Below, piece by piece: positions 1-13,922 of a stretch of 64,000 bases of DNA. Location of the stretch: positions 1,436,001 through 1,500,000 of the forward strand of contig LSRY02000019.1 in assembly GCA_001643675.2 (NCBI GenBank). The letters are read 5' to 3'. This DNA is from Monocercomonoides exilis (taxonomy: Eukaryota; Preaxostyla; Oxymonadida; Polymastigidae). The notes under the pieces are model-generated. The model worked only from the letters and a program-made list of their open reading frames with translations, did not search any database and had not been told where the DNA came from. The first letter of the stretch is position 1. Every line of letters starts with the position of its first letter. A program made the translations under genes and the position numbers.

Positions 1-1247
1 GAGTTCACATCAACTGAATGCCCTTTGCCGTATTTTGTGGGGCTGGAGGAAGAGGAAGAGGAGGAGGAAGGAGAAGAAGGAAGAGGAAGAGGAAGAGGAG
101 GAAGAAGAAGAGAATGGAGAGAAGAAATGGAAGGAGAAGGAGGAGAGGAATACGAGTTTATACAGAGCAGGATGGGAGAAGGAGACGGAGGAAGGTTTAT
201 GGATGTGGAAGAAGAAGAAGATGATGATGAAAGAAGAGGAGAAGGAAGAGGAGAAGGAGAAGGAGGGGAAGCAAAGTCAGAGAAGAGAATGAAGCTGTTT
301 ATGGAGAAAGATAAACTGGGAGGTGGTGCAAGTTCTGAATTGTCTGCTTTTGCGGCACCGCCTTCGCCACTGCAGAAGATGGAGAGTGGAATGAAAGAAG
401 GAGAAGAGAACAAGATGGAAGAAGATGTGTGGATCAAGAACGAGGTGAACAAGACAGCAAGTGATATTCGTTCTGGAATGGAGAAAGATATTTCTTCTTC
501 TTCCTCATTCTCTTCCTCCTCCTCCTCATTCTCCTCCAATGAATCCGACTTCTCTGACTCTGACAGCAGTCTCTCTGATGATGAATTCGATGCCCAATTT
601 GCTGAAGAGCTGGCAATTCCTCAGACCAACCGCCTTGTCCCATCCACCATCCACTTCCCTTCCTCCACCCTTCTTCCTTCAAAATCCCCCGTCCAGCTGA
701 TTAAACCCATCTCCACACACATCTTCTCTCCAATGATCTTTTCGCATTCTCCTCTGCTTGCCCCGCAGATGCTGAGGCATTCGTTCAATGTTCTGGGACA
801 GATCAGCCCAACACAAGTGAGCCACTCTTCGAATTACTCTTCTTCTCTCCCTTCTCCTACTTCCACACCTACTTCTTCTTTGGCTTCTTCTGCTGCTTCT
901 TCTTCCTCTTCTTCTCAATCAGAAACAAAAGAACAGTCACCAAAAGATGTCTATCAAATGCCGACAAAACTATTTTCACACAATCAGCCTCCAACACAGT
1001 CAGCAGATAATAATGAATCTACTTCATCATCATCATCTTCTTCTTCCTCTTCTTCACCTTCTTCTTCTTCTTCTTCTGTTCTCTTTCCCGATCATTTAGA
1101 TGCGACCCTTCCTCAGCCAAAGAGTTTGGCTTCTCCTTCTTCGTCTTCTCCTTCTTCCTCTCTTATTTCTGCTCCTTCTTCTGAACAAAACTCAATCAAA
1201 CAAACTTCCAATTATCCACTTTTTTCTCCTCTTCTGCCTTCTGAAAG

Positions 1248-1278
<31 letters not shown>

Positions 1279-4200
1279 CTTTCTTCTCTTTCTTCTGCTG
1301 CTTCAACGCCTTCTTCTTCAGCTTCTTCCTCTTCTTTTCTGTCAGCCAACATTTTATCTGTGACTGATGCTGAACATTCTCCTTCTCTTCCTCTTCTGCC
1401 TCATCAACAATTGCAACACAACAATATACCATCATCATCATCATCATCTTCTTCTTCTTCTTTGTCTTCTTCTTCAACTTTAACTTCCTCTTCTTCTTCT
1501 TCCTCTTCTTCCTCATCTCCTTCTCCCTCTCTCTCCTCCCCAGACTCTCCTCCCCTTGTGATTCCTGCCCCTCCTCTCAGAAAAGCGTCCACAAACACGC
1601 GAATGCAGCAGTTTGTGTATGGGATGATGTCATTTTTGGAGTGTTTGCCGGCAGACGAGAGAGAAAAAACAGCAAAACAGAACGAGAAAAGAGGAGGAAA
1701 CGGAAGAAGTGGCATGGGAAGCAACAATCGACAAGGGAATTCTTTTCATTCTTCTCCTTTATCATCTTCATCATCATCATCTTCTTCTTCTTTAGACAAA
1801 AGAAGAAGTCCTCTTTCTTTGTCTCCAATCAAATTTGAGCCATTGTCAGTGACAGAAAGTGAGAAGGAAGCAAAAAGAGACAGAAATGTTAACATTTCAC
1901 AGAAGGACAAAAGAAACATGAACAACAGCATTAATTCATTGAATAACAGATCCAACATTAACAATTTTGGAAATGAAAGCAAACAAAGGAGCAATCTTCA
2001 TTCAAACAACACTTCCTCTTCTTCTCCTTCTTCTTTTTCTCGTTCTGCAAACTCATCATTCGATGCATTCCACACAGCAAAACCTGAACCTCTTGGTCTT
2101 TCTCCAAAAGACACAAACATTCCATTTGATGATTCAAAGAGCGTTCATTCCGAGAAAACAACACCTCCCTCTTCCTCTCTTTCATCTTCCTCTTCTTCTT
2201 CCAATTCTTCTCTCTTATCATCCTCCTCCTCTTCCTCCTCTTTTTCCACCGAAACTCGCAAACTGCTCCTCAAAACGCGTGTGAAGTCCTCCCGCTGCCA
2301 ATTCCGCCGCTTCCAACACGAACAAAAGCTTCGCTTTCTGATTCCCTCAATCACAGCTGTCTTTGGCGACTTGGGTGCAGACGATGCGTCTGAAGAATGT
2401 CACAACGAGCTGATGGCGAAGAGGAAAGAGGCAGAGAATAGATCGAAGATGAAGAAAGAGAAGGAGAAGGAGAAAGAGAAGGAAAAAGAGAAAGAGAAGA
2501 AAATGGCAGAAGAAGCAGCGTTGCATAAGAAGGGCTCATTGAAGAGAGGGTGTTCCGTGTTTCTGGTTGATGCTGACTCTCAGCTGTCCATTTCTCGTTC
2601 TCCTACTCTTTCATCCAAAATGGATGCAGAACAAGAAGAAGTTGACGCAAATGTTAACAAATCTTCAATAACACAGCTTGTTTCGAGTGCATCTTCAAAG
2701 ACGTCTCCTTTGTCTGTTCTCTTCCACCGGCAGGAGCAGCGCAATATTTCGCTCCATTTTCTGAAGAGAGGAATGCTCCTGTCTGCTTCTGACGTTTGCT
2801 CAGAGCGGATTTCGCAGTTACAATTAGAAGATGACAGATTGAGAGTGTTCTATTTGTATACGGTTGGGCTGATGTGCTGTCATTTGATGGAGCTGGGGGA
2901 GGATGGGGGGCTGGTGGAGGAAGGAGAAAGAGTGAGAGGGAGGAGAGATGAAGAGGAAGAGGAAGAAGAAGAAGAAGGAGGAGGAGGTGGTGGTGGTGAA
3001 GGAGGTGCGGAGAAGAGGAGAAAACAGAATGAAGGGGAAATGCTGGGTCATAAAAGTGATGGAGTGAATGGGAATGTTGATGAGAGGGGTGGAGAAGGAA
3101 GAAATGGCAGTTTGGATGGAGAAAGAAGAGAAGGAAGAAGTGACAAGGATTTGAATTCTTATGACTCAACACGAATGATTGAAGACTTTGATTATTATCA
3201 TCCGATGCAACACACACCGCATTTAGCTGAAGAGAACATGCAGATGAACGCAAATGGAGCAGATTATGAGGCATCCTATCATCATAATCATAATCGTCAT
3301 CAGAATGATGTTCAACAACAACAACAGACACAGAATCAGCAGCAGCAACCACAACAAAATTATTCAACAGAAAATGGCAACGACAATAGCAACATCAGAG
3401 AAACTAATGCTTTTTCACACAAACATCGAAGCAAACCAGAAATTCCTTCGTTCATCAAGCGCATTCAGGAGGAGAAGAGCAATCACTACTCGTTTGCTCT
3501 GCAGGTGTGGCGGAAGATTTCACTTTCTTCTCCTCTTTCGATGGGCTGTGAGACGAACAAAGCTTCTCTGGCGCTGCTTCTGCATGACACGACACAAAGC
3601 TATGCAATCAGCTACTCCCTCCTCTTTCGAGACAGAATGTGCCTGTCAGCTCTGATGCTCATTGCACTCTCAATGCAATTGGGTGTGAGCGGGTTGCCGT
3701 GCGACTACCAGAGCGAAGAGAGGATGAAGGAAGGAGAGGCGCAGAAGGAGCAGCTGAACGAGGAGGAGAAAGCATTCATGGCGAAAGGGGTGAACTTGAC
3801 ATCGGCATATTCAGCTGCTTTGTCGTCGATCAACACGATGATGATGAAAAGAGATATGTCTCCAATGAATGGCTCTCCTTCGTTGGCGAATGCATTTTCT
3901 CTTTCTCCTTCTTCGCCTTCATCATCTCCATCTTCATCAGCACCGTCTTCTTCTTCATCTTCTTCTGCTTCTTCATCGTCTATATCTCTTTCTCCATCGC
4001 TCGCACGCCCTTTGAATTCTCCTGCTTCTCCTTCTTCGCCTTCCTCTTCTCCTTCTGCTTTCTCTTCTCCCTCTCGTCATTCGCCATCTGCTGCTTTCCT
4101 TTCGAACTTGTCGCGTTTCATTGCGAGGAAGAACAAAGAATTCGAAAGAAAGAAGCAGTACCAAATAAGAATGTTGAGTGATTTGTGGACAGTTACACCA

Positions 4201-7200
4201 TTTGCCTCTCAAATACACAACAAACAAGAACAAAATAAAGAGATTGCAGATAATCAGACACAAAAACAGAGTAATAATAATACAACTTCTCCTTCTACTA
4301 CTTCTTCTTCTTCTCCTTCTTCTTCTGCAACTTCAGGGAATGTCAAAGCAAGTACTCCAACAACCCAACCTTCCTCATCAAGTTCAATCTCTTCATCATC
4401 TTCAGACATTAACCCGTTCTTCTCTTCTCCCAATTCTTTTCTGTCAACTTTGTCTTCTCTTCTGATGTGTGACAGCATCAACAGAATGCCTTCGTCGTGT
4501 GCGGTGATGGCAAATACTGCTGTTGTGAGCTATTTGAAAGGGAACAGAGAAGAAGCGCTGTTTCTGTGTGCAACTGCGCTGGAGAAGAGCAGAGAATGGA
4601 TGGCTGCAAAGAAGAAAGTGAGCATGACAGATATATTTGGAGAGGAAGGGAATGGAGATGAAGAAGGAAAGAAGAAGAAGAGAAGGAAGAATAAGAAGAA
4701 AGAAAAGAAGCAGAAGACATACAATGGAAGGGATTTGAGGTATTCGATGGATGTGTCATCAAGCAGTGATGAGGATACGTCTTCTTCATCTGATGAAGAA
4801 AGCGAAGGAGAAAACAACAATGACAAAACAGCTGTGAATGACAAAGGAAATTCCAAACAGATAAGAGATGGAAATTCGAGTGAAGCAAGCAGAAATACGC
4901 AAACAAAGCAGAAGAAATCCGAAAAGGATGAAGGTAACTCTGATGACTCATCATCATCAACTTCTTCTTCTGCATCATCCTCCCAGAAGGATAAAAAGCA
5001 CCACCACAAACACAAGAAACCACCACCATATCCCATCGATTCTGTACAACTTCGTGCGGAGATGAAGAAAGAAGAGAGGGAAGTATATTTGGCAGCAGCA
5101 CATGGAGGGATTGCCTCTGTTCTTGCATTCCTTTTGATGAAAGACGGGAGAGAAAGGCAGCTGGTGAGTGCAAAGAGCATCCTTTTGGAGCTGCTGGAGG
5201 TGACATTCGAGTCAAAAGAGGAGGAAAACAAGGAGAATGAGAAAGAAGGCAGCAGCAAAAATGGCGATGTCACAGACGAATTTGCAATACCTGGAGACAG
5301 AAATTCAGCTGCAGTTGCGAAAAACAATGGAAAGAAAGGAAATAAACAAAAAGCGCAACAGATTCAGCAGTCATTGAACAGAAATCCGACAAACATGATG
5401 CTTGTGTCATCCTACTCGTTCAACATTCCATCGATGATACTTCCATCAGAGCCTTCCCCAATAACAACTGCATTCAACTCCCAATTTGATGTTTCATCCA
5501 CTGCACAGCTGCCTCAGATTTCTGGTTCTTCTTTATCTTCTTCTTCTTCATCATCAACTTCCTCTCTTCCCACAAAGTCCTCATCCGGCTCGCATATCCC
5601 TGCCTTCTCATACAGCACCCTGCATTTGTCTTCAGTGCGCCCTGGTCTTCAGCAGCCTCTTCTTTTCTTGCTGTTGGGCTTTGTGTATGAGAAGGGTGCG
5701 CAGACGGTGGAGGCAGAGGCGATGAAGAAGGAAGAGTCACTTGTGCTACATCGCCCACAGAAGGAGGAGATTATGCGGTGGAAGGAGACGAAGGCGAAGA
5801 GGGAGCTGTATTGGCAGAAGAAAGTGGAAGTTGTGGAGATTGAAAGAGCGCGCAAGCAGAAGATGCTGAAGCCGTATGTGTTTGATTTCCTACCGAAATA
5901 TCTGTTTGTTGGGGCTGAAGAGCAGATGAAAGCGGAGAAAAAGAAAGCGATGAAGAAGAAAGTGGAGAAGATGAAGCAGGAGAAGAAGCTGAAGGAGCAG
6001 GCGTTTTCGATGATGAGCCGGCGAGAGAAGTTCAGGATAGAGGAAAGAGAGAAAGAGCAGGAAGAAGAGTTCCAGAAGACGCTACAGGTTGCAAAGGCGC
6101 TTTGCAGCAGAAGGCAGAACAAGACGAAAGAGAGTGTGAAGAGGACACGAGTGTTGTATGGGCTGAACTCCACACTGACAAGATTGGCTTCATTTCCTGT
6201 GATCAAGAAACCGAAGCAGAAAGCGAGGAATTTTGAGGAGCTGCAGAGTGTTGTGGCAGCAGCAATGAAGCCGATTGAGGATGCAAAGAAGGAGGCGGAG
6301 ATGGCAATGCATCTGTTTCCAGTTCCAAGTGGATCGGGTGAGAAGAGTGTGAAGGAGAGAAAGAAGAGAAAGAAGACGAGTGAAGCAAGTGCTTCAAGTG
6401 CTGATCAGACAAGCAAGAAAGAGTCAGCAAATGGAAAAGATGAGACGAATGGAGCTGATGTAAATGGAGTGAATGAAACAGAAATTAGAGTGGAAGAAGG
6501 TGAAAGTGCAGATAAATCACAAAAGAAGGAGAAAAATGTTGAGACAGAGAAAAAGAAGAACAGGAAGCCGAAGAAAGAGATGATCAAGAAGAAGAGGAAG
6601 AAGTATGTGTACAAGGGTGTTCTGTCAGAAACAGAGGAGGAAGATTTGAGTATGTCGCTCTACGACTCCGAAAGCAGCGCCAGCCGCGCGAAGAGCAAAC
6701 AGAAGTCTGCCAAACACACAGGCAGAGCTGGCTCTTCTTCGCCTTCTGCTTCTCCTTCGCAAACACCCCGTTCTGGATCGGCTTCTCCTTCACTTGGCTC
6801 TCCTGTATCATCTGCTGGCAATACAGCTTCTCCTTCTCTTTCTCCTTCGCCTTCACCTTCTCAGTCTCCTTCTCAATCTCCATCTCTCTCAGCTTCGACA
6901 AAATCATCACCATCAATGCAGAATGGCAACAATGAAGAACAGTCTACAATTTTGGCTGGTTCATCATCATCTTCTTCAACTAAAGTCAAACACGAGAAAT
7001 ATTCGAAGCATCGAAAAGATGACAAAAAACGTAATGCTCCCAGCCGCAGACAAGCTTATTCTTCTGTCTCTGCATCAGCCTCAGTTTCTGTTTCATCCCC
7101 TTCAATATCTCCCTCTTTGTCTGCCTCGCAATCTCCTTCTCTTTCACCCGATGGCTCCTCTCCCAACACATTCTCTAAAAGCCAGTCTGATTATTCGCAC

Positions 7201-10200
7201 AAGCTGTCCTCCAAGAAGCTCAGAGTAGCCAGCACTCCAATCACAAAACTGAACACAGATGTGCCGGCTGTCAAGTCTTCCATTCCTTCGCTCTTTGCCC
7301 TCGGCGCCAGTCAGATGCGCACTGAAAACGGACAAGTTGTGCGTTCTCCTTCAAAACATGGGTCGGAAAGCTTTTCGCTGTTTTCTTCGTTTTCGTCGCA
7401 GCAGAACGAGAAAAACAAGGAAAAAGATGGTTCTTCATCATCGCCTTTCCAATTGTCACCATCGTCATCTTCATCTTCTCCTTCTCTTTCTCCATCCAAC
7501 GGCAACAATCCAGAAATGACAAGAACGCATTCACAATTGCATCTCTCGACACTTCTGCCTCCTCCACTCACAATGCGATCACAGTCAATAAAAACACTCA
7601 CAGCACCCACTCCTCCTCTTTCTCCCTCTGATTTCGAGCTTTCTGACACTGAGACGAATTCAGAGCAGCAAATATTGAATCATCTTCGCCAGCTTCGCAA
7701 ACACCGTAAAAATCAGCGTAAACATAAACATCAAAGAAGGCATCGCAATCGAATGCAAAAACAGGAAAATGGACAGAATTCGGGTGATGGAAGTGAAAAG
7801 AGTGAAGGTAACAGCAACGCATCAGGATCAGATGAGCATTTGTTCGAGAGTGAGAAAGAAGATGGAGATGAATCCAGCAGCATCACAAGTGGAAGCAAAA
7901 CAGCATCTGCCACTCAAACAGAGCATTCCACTGAGAAAGAGGCAGACGAAACAGAAGAGAGCGAAAGCAGCAGTAGAGAAATTAGCAGTGGCAGTGGCAG
8001 TGTCAGCTTTGATGAGAGAAGTAACAACAGCAGCAGCAGTGTCAGCTTCAGTAGCGATGAGGAATCTGAAGGCAGCATATTTGAAATGGATGAGAATGGC
8101 TTTGTGAAAACAGATCTTATTCCACCAGCGATTCCGATGAATGACAGCGGAATTCCTGATTATGACTCGGTGTTTGACGGTGCAGAGGAGATAATGACAC
8201 CTGCCTCAGATGTGTCAGAGCTGGTGAGAGGGTTCTTCCCATACAGAGCGGCAGTGAAGAAGGCAGGCGGAAGAAAAAGACGCAACAAGAACAATAACAA
8301 TAACAACAATAATGAAGGAGCTTCAAGTGATTCTGAACTGTTTTCTTCAGCTTTCTCTTCAGATGATGACTCATTCACCGACAATGCACAGTCAGACACG
8401 GCAAATCCACTGCCATTTGTGAATCTGTCTGCGCGCACGCCTTCTCCGCACGACGAAAGCGCTGCTCAGTTTGGAGAGGCGTTTCCAAACAGCATGGCAT
8501 CTTCTCTCTATTCGCCCAGTCATTCACGCAATGTGGAAGAGAGAGGTCAACTGACACTACAAGAACTGGAATCAGCACAAGCAGGCTCGAAGAGGCTGAA
8601 AGGAGGGGCTAAGCAAAGGCAAAAGCGAGGACCATACACAAAAAGGGGCAAAAAATCCGCGTCTCAGTCTCCTTCAGCTTCTGCTGCCTCTCCGTCTTTG
8701 ACAACAGCTGGTCAATCGGATTCCACAAAAAGAACACAAAGAGGCAGGGCAGGTGAGAAAAAGAAGGTAACTCGTTCGGTCAAGTCAGATACGAAAAACT
8801 CGACCGTTTTTTCAGTACCTCAAATTACAGCTCTTTCAACTTCCCCTTCTTCTTCTCGCTCGCTTCTTTCAGCAGCGCAAAATTCGCCCACACATCTTTC
8901 ATCTCCAAGCAATTCTGGCAATTCTTCTGTATCTGCAGCAATCAAAGCAACAGCCGCTCAAAACTTCTCAGGACAAAACATGAACAGCAATCTCCTTTCA
9001 CTCAAAGGAATGAACACGACTTATCCTCTCCTTCCCTTCCAAATGCAGTCAAAACAACAGGGAAACAGACAACTGGGCAATTCAGGCATCTCAACAAACG
9101 CAGCACAGGCCAGCCAATCAATCAGCCAGCACCAGGCTGCACTGATGTTCCAGGCCAATCCGCAGTTCTTCCAGGGAATGCAGACACAAACGCAACAGCA
9201 ACAGCAGAAGCGGTTGGAGCAGACGAGGCTTCTCAGAGGAGTAACTGGTTCTGGTGCTTCGTTGATGGCACAGTCGTATTCACATTCAGCCAATTTCGCA
9301 GCACAAAGAAGGGCTTCAAAGCCAAATCACATCAAACTGAAGAAGTTGAAGTTGGTCAGATTGCCGTTGCAGAAGTACAACAGAAGCAGTTCTGAACAGA
9401 AAGAGAAAAGCAAAGACGAAGAAGACAGCTTTAGTCTTTCTAACACAGAACGTAATTCCAGACGCAGCAGGCGTTTGCATTCATCATCGTCTCATTCTGC
9501 TTCTTTGTCTTTGGATGATTCACATTCTGATTCAAAACAGGTTATTTCACCACACACTCCTCTTTCAACACGAACTGAGGATGTTGACGATCTCAGTTTT
9601 AATTCTCCTCTCTCGCACAGTCAGGAGCACATGGGTATTTCTGATCAAAATGAAATGTTCTCTCATAAATTGACATCTTCCACCATTGATCAAGCATCTG
9701 TTTCTGGTTCCTCTATTGTCCGTGGGAGCATGGAATATCCGCTGCTCTCTTCCAACACATCCTCAGATGTTACTGTGGATTCACTAGACATCAAAGCTTC
9801 AACGAATTCGCTGTTTGATACAACAGGTGAATCTTTCAGCGAGCTATTTGATTTGAATGGAAGAGGCACTTTTGATTCGTCTTCGTCTGCTTTTGATCCT
9901 TCTTTGTCTCTTGTGAATTCGCATTCATTCATTGACCATTCAATGCCATCTGGTGGAACACCGCTATTTTCTACTGCTTTGACATCAACTTCTTCTCTTC
10001 CTCATTCCTCAGCACTTTCTTCAATGCATATTTCTACTCCTTCTTCCATCTCTTCACCTTCAACAAACACAAAATCCTCATATCCTTCTTCCACTTTTGA
10101 GGCAACCGATCTTCTGTCTGCTTTCCCCTCTGACACATTCCCCACTGTTAGCATTCTCCGCCCATCCACTCCACCTCATCTCCGCTCTGCTCCGTTTGCT

Positions 10201-12175
10201 TCCTCTCATCTTTATCGTTTGTCTCCTCCAATTGCTTTCCTGCTGCGTCCAACCCCTCTTTTCAATGCCATAACATCCACACCTTCAGTCACCCCTGTCC
10301 ATTCCATCGATGCCATTCTTGTTGCAAGATCAGAAGCGATGCGGTGCTTTGCATTAGTTGAATCCGTGCTGGATGCTTCAAAGAGGATGATGAGGATGGC
10401 TGACGAGGAAAGCAGCGAAGATAACGAGAATGAAGAAGAAAATGGTGAGAGAGAAGGGAAGATGGATGAGGATCCAAGTGAAGGCAACAGTGATCGAACA
10501 ATAAGCTCTCAACGATTAAAGGCAAACAACATGAGCAGTGATGATGAGATGCAGTATGATTCAACAACAGGCTCAGCGTTTCATGTGCCTTCTCTTTCTG
10601 TTCTTCGATGTGCTGCTCTTTTGTCCAGCGGTGTGTCGTGTCTGCGGCAGGGCGAGTTTGGCTTTGCGGTTGATGTATTCCACCATATTCTACAGATGTA
10701 TGGGTACCAACTGTGCAGCGAGAGGAAGCGAGAAAAGGGAAGAAGTTTGAAGGATGGAAGAGCAGAAGAGGAATACGACACTTTGGGAATCAGTCAGAAG
10801 GGAGAAGAAAGAGAGATGGGAAGCAATGGAAGCTTGTCAATGGAATTGTCTTTGGACATTCCGATGGACGAAACGATGAGCAGCGTGAGTCTGATGAAAG
10901 ACGACAGTAGACACAGCATGGGAGACAGTGATATGATGGCAATGGTAAAAGATGGAAGAGAATTAAAAGGAGATTTCAGCAATTCGAAAATGATGGTGAA
11001 TGGATTTGGTGACAGTGTTTCATCTCAGTTATCGCATGCTTCATCTCCTTCTTCAGCTTCAACGAACCCTTCACTCACTTTAGCACATCCTGCTTTGAAT
11101 GGTATTCGAGATCTCAATGCACAAACATCAATGTTTGCTTTGAATTCGCGTGGTGTGGCACCCCCATCACTGATAAATCCGTTGGCTTCTCACACATTTG
11201 CTGCCAATGCAAGTTCTACAACAATGATGGCTACGCCACAGCCGATAAAGACTGATCCCAGAAAGTTTGCTGCGCTAATTAATCTTCTTTTGTCCTTGCA
11301 GCTCAGCGGACAAATGAGTTCAGCTCATGAAGAATACAGCAATTTTGTGAAAAATGTGCGTCGGAATCCATATTTGTGGAACAACTTTGGATTGTTTTTG
11401 ATGCAACGAGGTTTGAAACATTTGATGATAAGAGAGAGAAGATAAGTTCTTTTTAATTGAATCCTGATTAAATTTTACTATTTTCTTTTTTCAAAAAATT
11501 GATTGTTTGATGAATCATTTTATGTTTTTATCTGATCATTTTGATTTTATTTCTTATTCTTATTTCAATTATTCCCTTTTGTCAATATCAGGCTATTCCT
11601 ATCATTACGACAGTCTGCAGTGTTTCCTTCGGAGTCTTTCGTTGTATCCGTCCTTTGTGCCTGCACTCAACAACATTGCTTTGCTTCTTCTGCGCCACAA
11701 ATGTTATCACGATGCTATCCATTTCTTTGATTTAGCGTTGCATTTTCACACTTTATCTGCAAATTCAACATCTCTGTCAAACCAAACGAATATTTCAGCT
11801 GCTTCTTCTGAACAGTTATCTTCATCTTCTTCTTCAACTTCCTCTTCTCCTTCATCATCTTCCTCTGCTCCTTCTGTTTCTGCAACTTCTTCTTCTAGCA
11901 GCACACCCCGTTCGTCAGCCACTTTTGTTGCATTGCGGGTGAATCTTCTGAATGCGCGCACACTTCTTCTGATGAAAGAGATGAAGGCAGATGAAGAGAG
12001 AGAAAGAAGAGCGTTGAAAGCAGACAGAAACGGACAACTGGCAGCGTGGTGGGAGAAGGAAATGATTGGAGACAAGAAAAAGCAGAAGAGCAAAGGAGCA
12101 GACTCGAATGAATGGGCGGATGACTCGTTCCAGTCGATGATTGAAGAGATAGTGGGGATGATGAATGAGAATTAG
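1..12175 (+). CDS. Giant Ser-rich TPR-repeat protein, 5'-partial
   Basis: Exons <1..11410 and 11592..12175. The frame is open to the left edge with no ATG before the acidic stretch, so the true start probably lies outside the window. The visible part is about 4000 residues. It opens with an E/G/R-rich stretch and is mostly Ser runs, acidic and basic low-complexity segments. Short helical segments of TPR type are scattered between them (around nt 2740-2890, 4440-4610, 5060-5210, 10580-10710). A clear TPR pair lies at the C-terminus and is completed only by splicing: the exon 1 end (WNNFGLFLMQRG) joins YSYHYDSLQCFLRSLSLYP, followed by VPALNNIALLLLRH. The intron 11411-11591 (donor GTTTGA) is supported by that exact TPR join. 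TPRs bind proteins; the complex is not identifiable here. A CNOT10- or TRAPPC12-like scaffold is possible but unproven. AATAAA lies about 35 nt after the TAG stop. Confidence 0.8.
11411..11591 (+). other. Intron of the giant TPR gene
   Basis: This 181-nt intron has donor GTTTGA and acceptor ATCAG. Without splicing the frame ends at 11445. With splicing a complete TPR helix pair is formed across the junction, which makes this one of the better supported introns in the window. Confidence 0.85.
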
Positions 12176-12452
12176 GGTAATTATTTATTTCTTCTTTTTT
12201 CAAAAGAGGCTTTAAATAAAAAGTCATGCATTACAAAATCTTAATTTTCTGTATTGAAAATCCGTTTTTGAGTTTATTAAATTCAGATTAATTTTTCTCT
12301 TTGTTTTTTGTTAATCCACTTGTTTTCACTCATCCAAATGAAATGTTTTTTCATTTTTTATTTAAAGAATCTTTTTTTCCCAACAAAAACAAAAATCGCC
12401 TAAAATACCAAAACGAATCATTTCTTTTGTTAAAAAAATGTATTTATTGCAA

Positions 12453-13880
12453 TCACTCGTCATCATCATCCATAATCTTTGGACGAGGCTTCAGTTTATC
12501 TTCGTCTCCTTCTGCATCTGTTTTCTCTTTCTTCTCATTCTTCTCATTCTTCTCTTCTTCATCTTCATCTTCATCATCTTCATCGTTTTCAACCTGTAGG
12601 TGTTTTCCTTTCTTCTTCTTCTTCGTTCCTTCAGTGTTTCCAAGCAAAGCCATCTCCTCTTTCAGGTCTGCCTCTTCATCCGAAGCATATTCAAGTTCCT
12701 TCTCCATTTCTTTCTCGTCTTCGTCTGCTTCATCGCTACTGTCATCGTCTGAATGATCTCCTTTTCCTCCGTCTTTTTTCTCATCAAATGATTCATCATC
12801 ATCGTCATCATCGTCATCTTCATCAGCTGCTCCTTCTGTGAATGAGTTTGTGAATTCAATTGAAAAAATAAACAGAATCAGAATTTAATGAAAATAACAT
12901 GCGCATTAAACAAAACAAAAGAATGATTGATTAAAATTATAACACCAAACCTTGTTCTTCTTCCTCTCCTTTCGATTTCAAATCTGCCTTGCTGAACATG
13001 TTTGGATTCTTTTCTGCCAAGAACTTCTTCAATGGCTCAAAATCATCTCTGAATATTTAAGTGCAAATGGAAAAAATGCAACAAAATTATTTGAGTGACA
13101 CAAAAATGAATGTTAATAAATTTGATTATTGACAAAAAAATGGAACATTAATAAATGCATACTGAGCAAAGTTTGTGAATTCGAGGATATCTCCATCACG
13201 TAGATGAACTGTCATATCAAATGTACGAGATGAAGACGAGGGACCTGATCGATCATTTCGAGGGAACTAAAATAGAGAAAGTTTGAAAGAAAATGAATCG
13301 ATTGAAAAAAAATTAATATCATTAAAGATATATAAAATATAATTTTCAAAATAAAAGTTCAAAAAAAGAAGTTTGGATTGTATTTCTTTTGCCATGTGGA
13401 CTTTGTCGATCTTTATCTTTTTTCATTACATGCCTCAATTCTTGCAATTCTATTGATTTTAATAATAAGAGTTGGTTTGTAAATATACACAAGTGTTTTG
13501 TCCAAAATAAACAGCATTCCGCTCTGTGGACCATGTGAGCACTTCAAGCCAGCGTGTCCTTCGTGACTGATGTGTTAATAAAAAAAAATCATTCAAAGAG
13601 ATTGAAAATCATCAATAAAGAAAAGAAAAGAAATTGACAATTTTAATAATTTTGTTCATTCAATATTCGAAAATACTCTCGCAAAATTGAAAAGATAAAA
13701 TGCTCATAAACTCCTTTTCTGTTTCTCAACTTTTTGTTCATACTTCATAAAATTCCTGGCACTGGCAATTCTTTGTCCAGTTAGAGCACGAAATACTTTA
13801 ACAACGACATTCATCTGTGACCCTTCCATGTTGTGATCGATAAATCCGTCATAAGCTTTCAGTTCTTCGCTAAATTTTCA

Positions 13881-13922
<42 letters not shown>

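Noticed and set aside
2654-3367. 237-aa minus-strand ORF and many similar minus-strand ORFs across 0.4-11 kb
   Set aside because: They are antisense readings of the giant TPR gene's Ser/Glu repeats, with H/S/L- or E/K/R-rich composition and no family resemblance.
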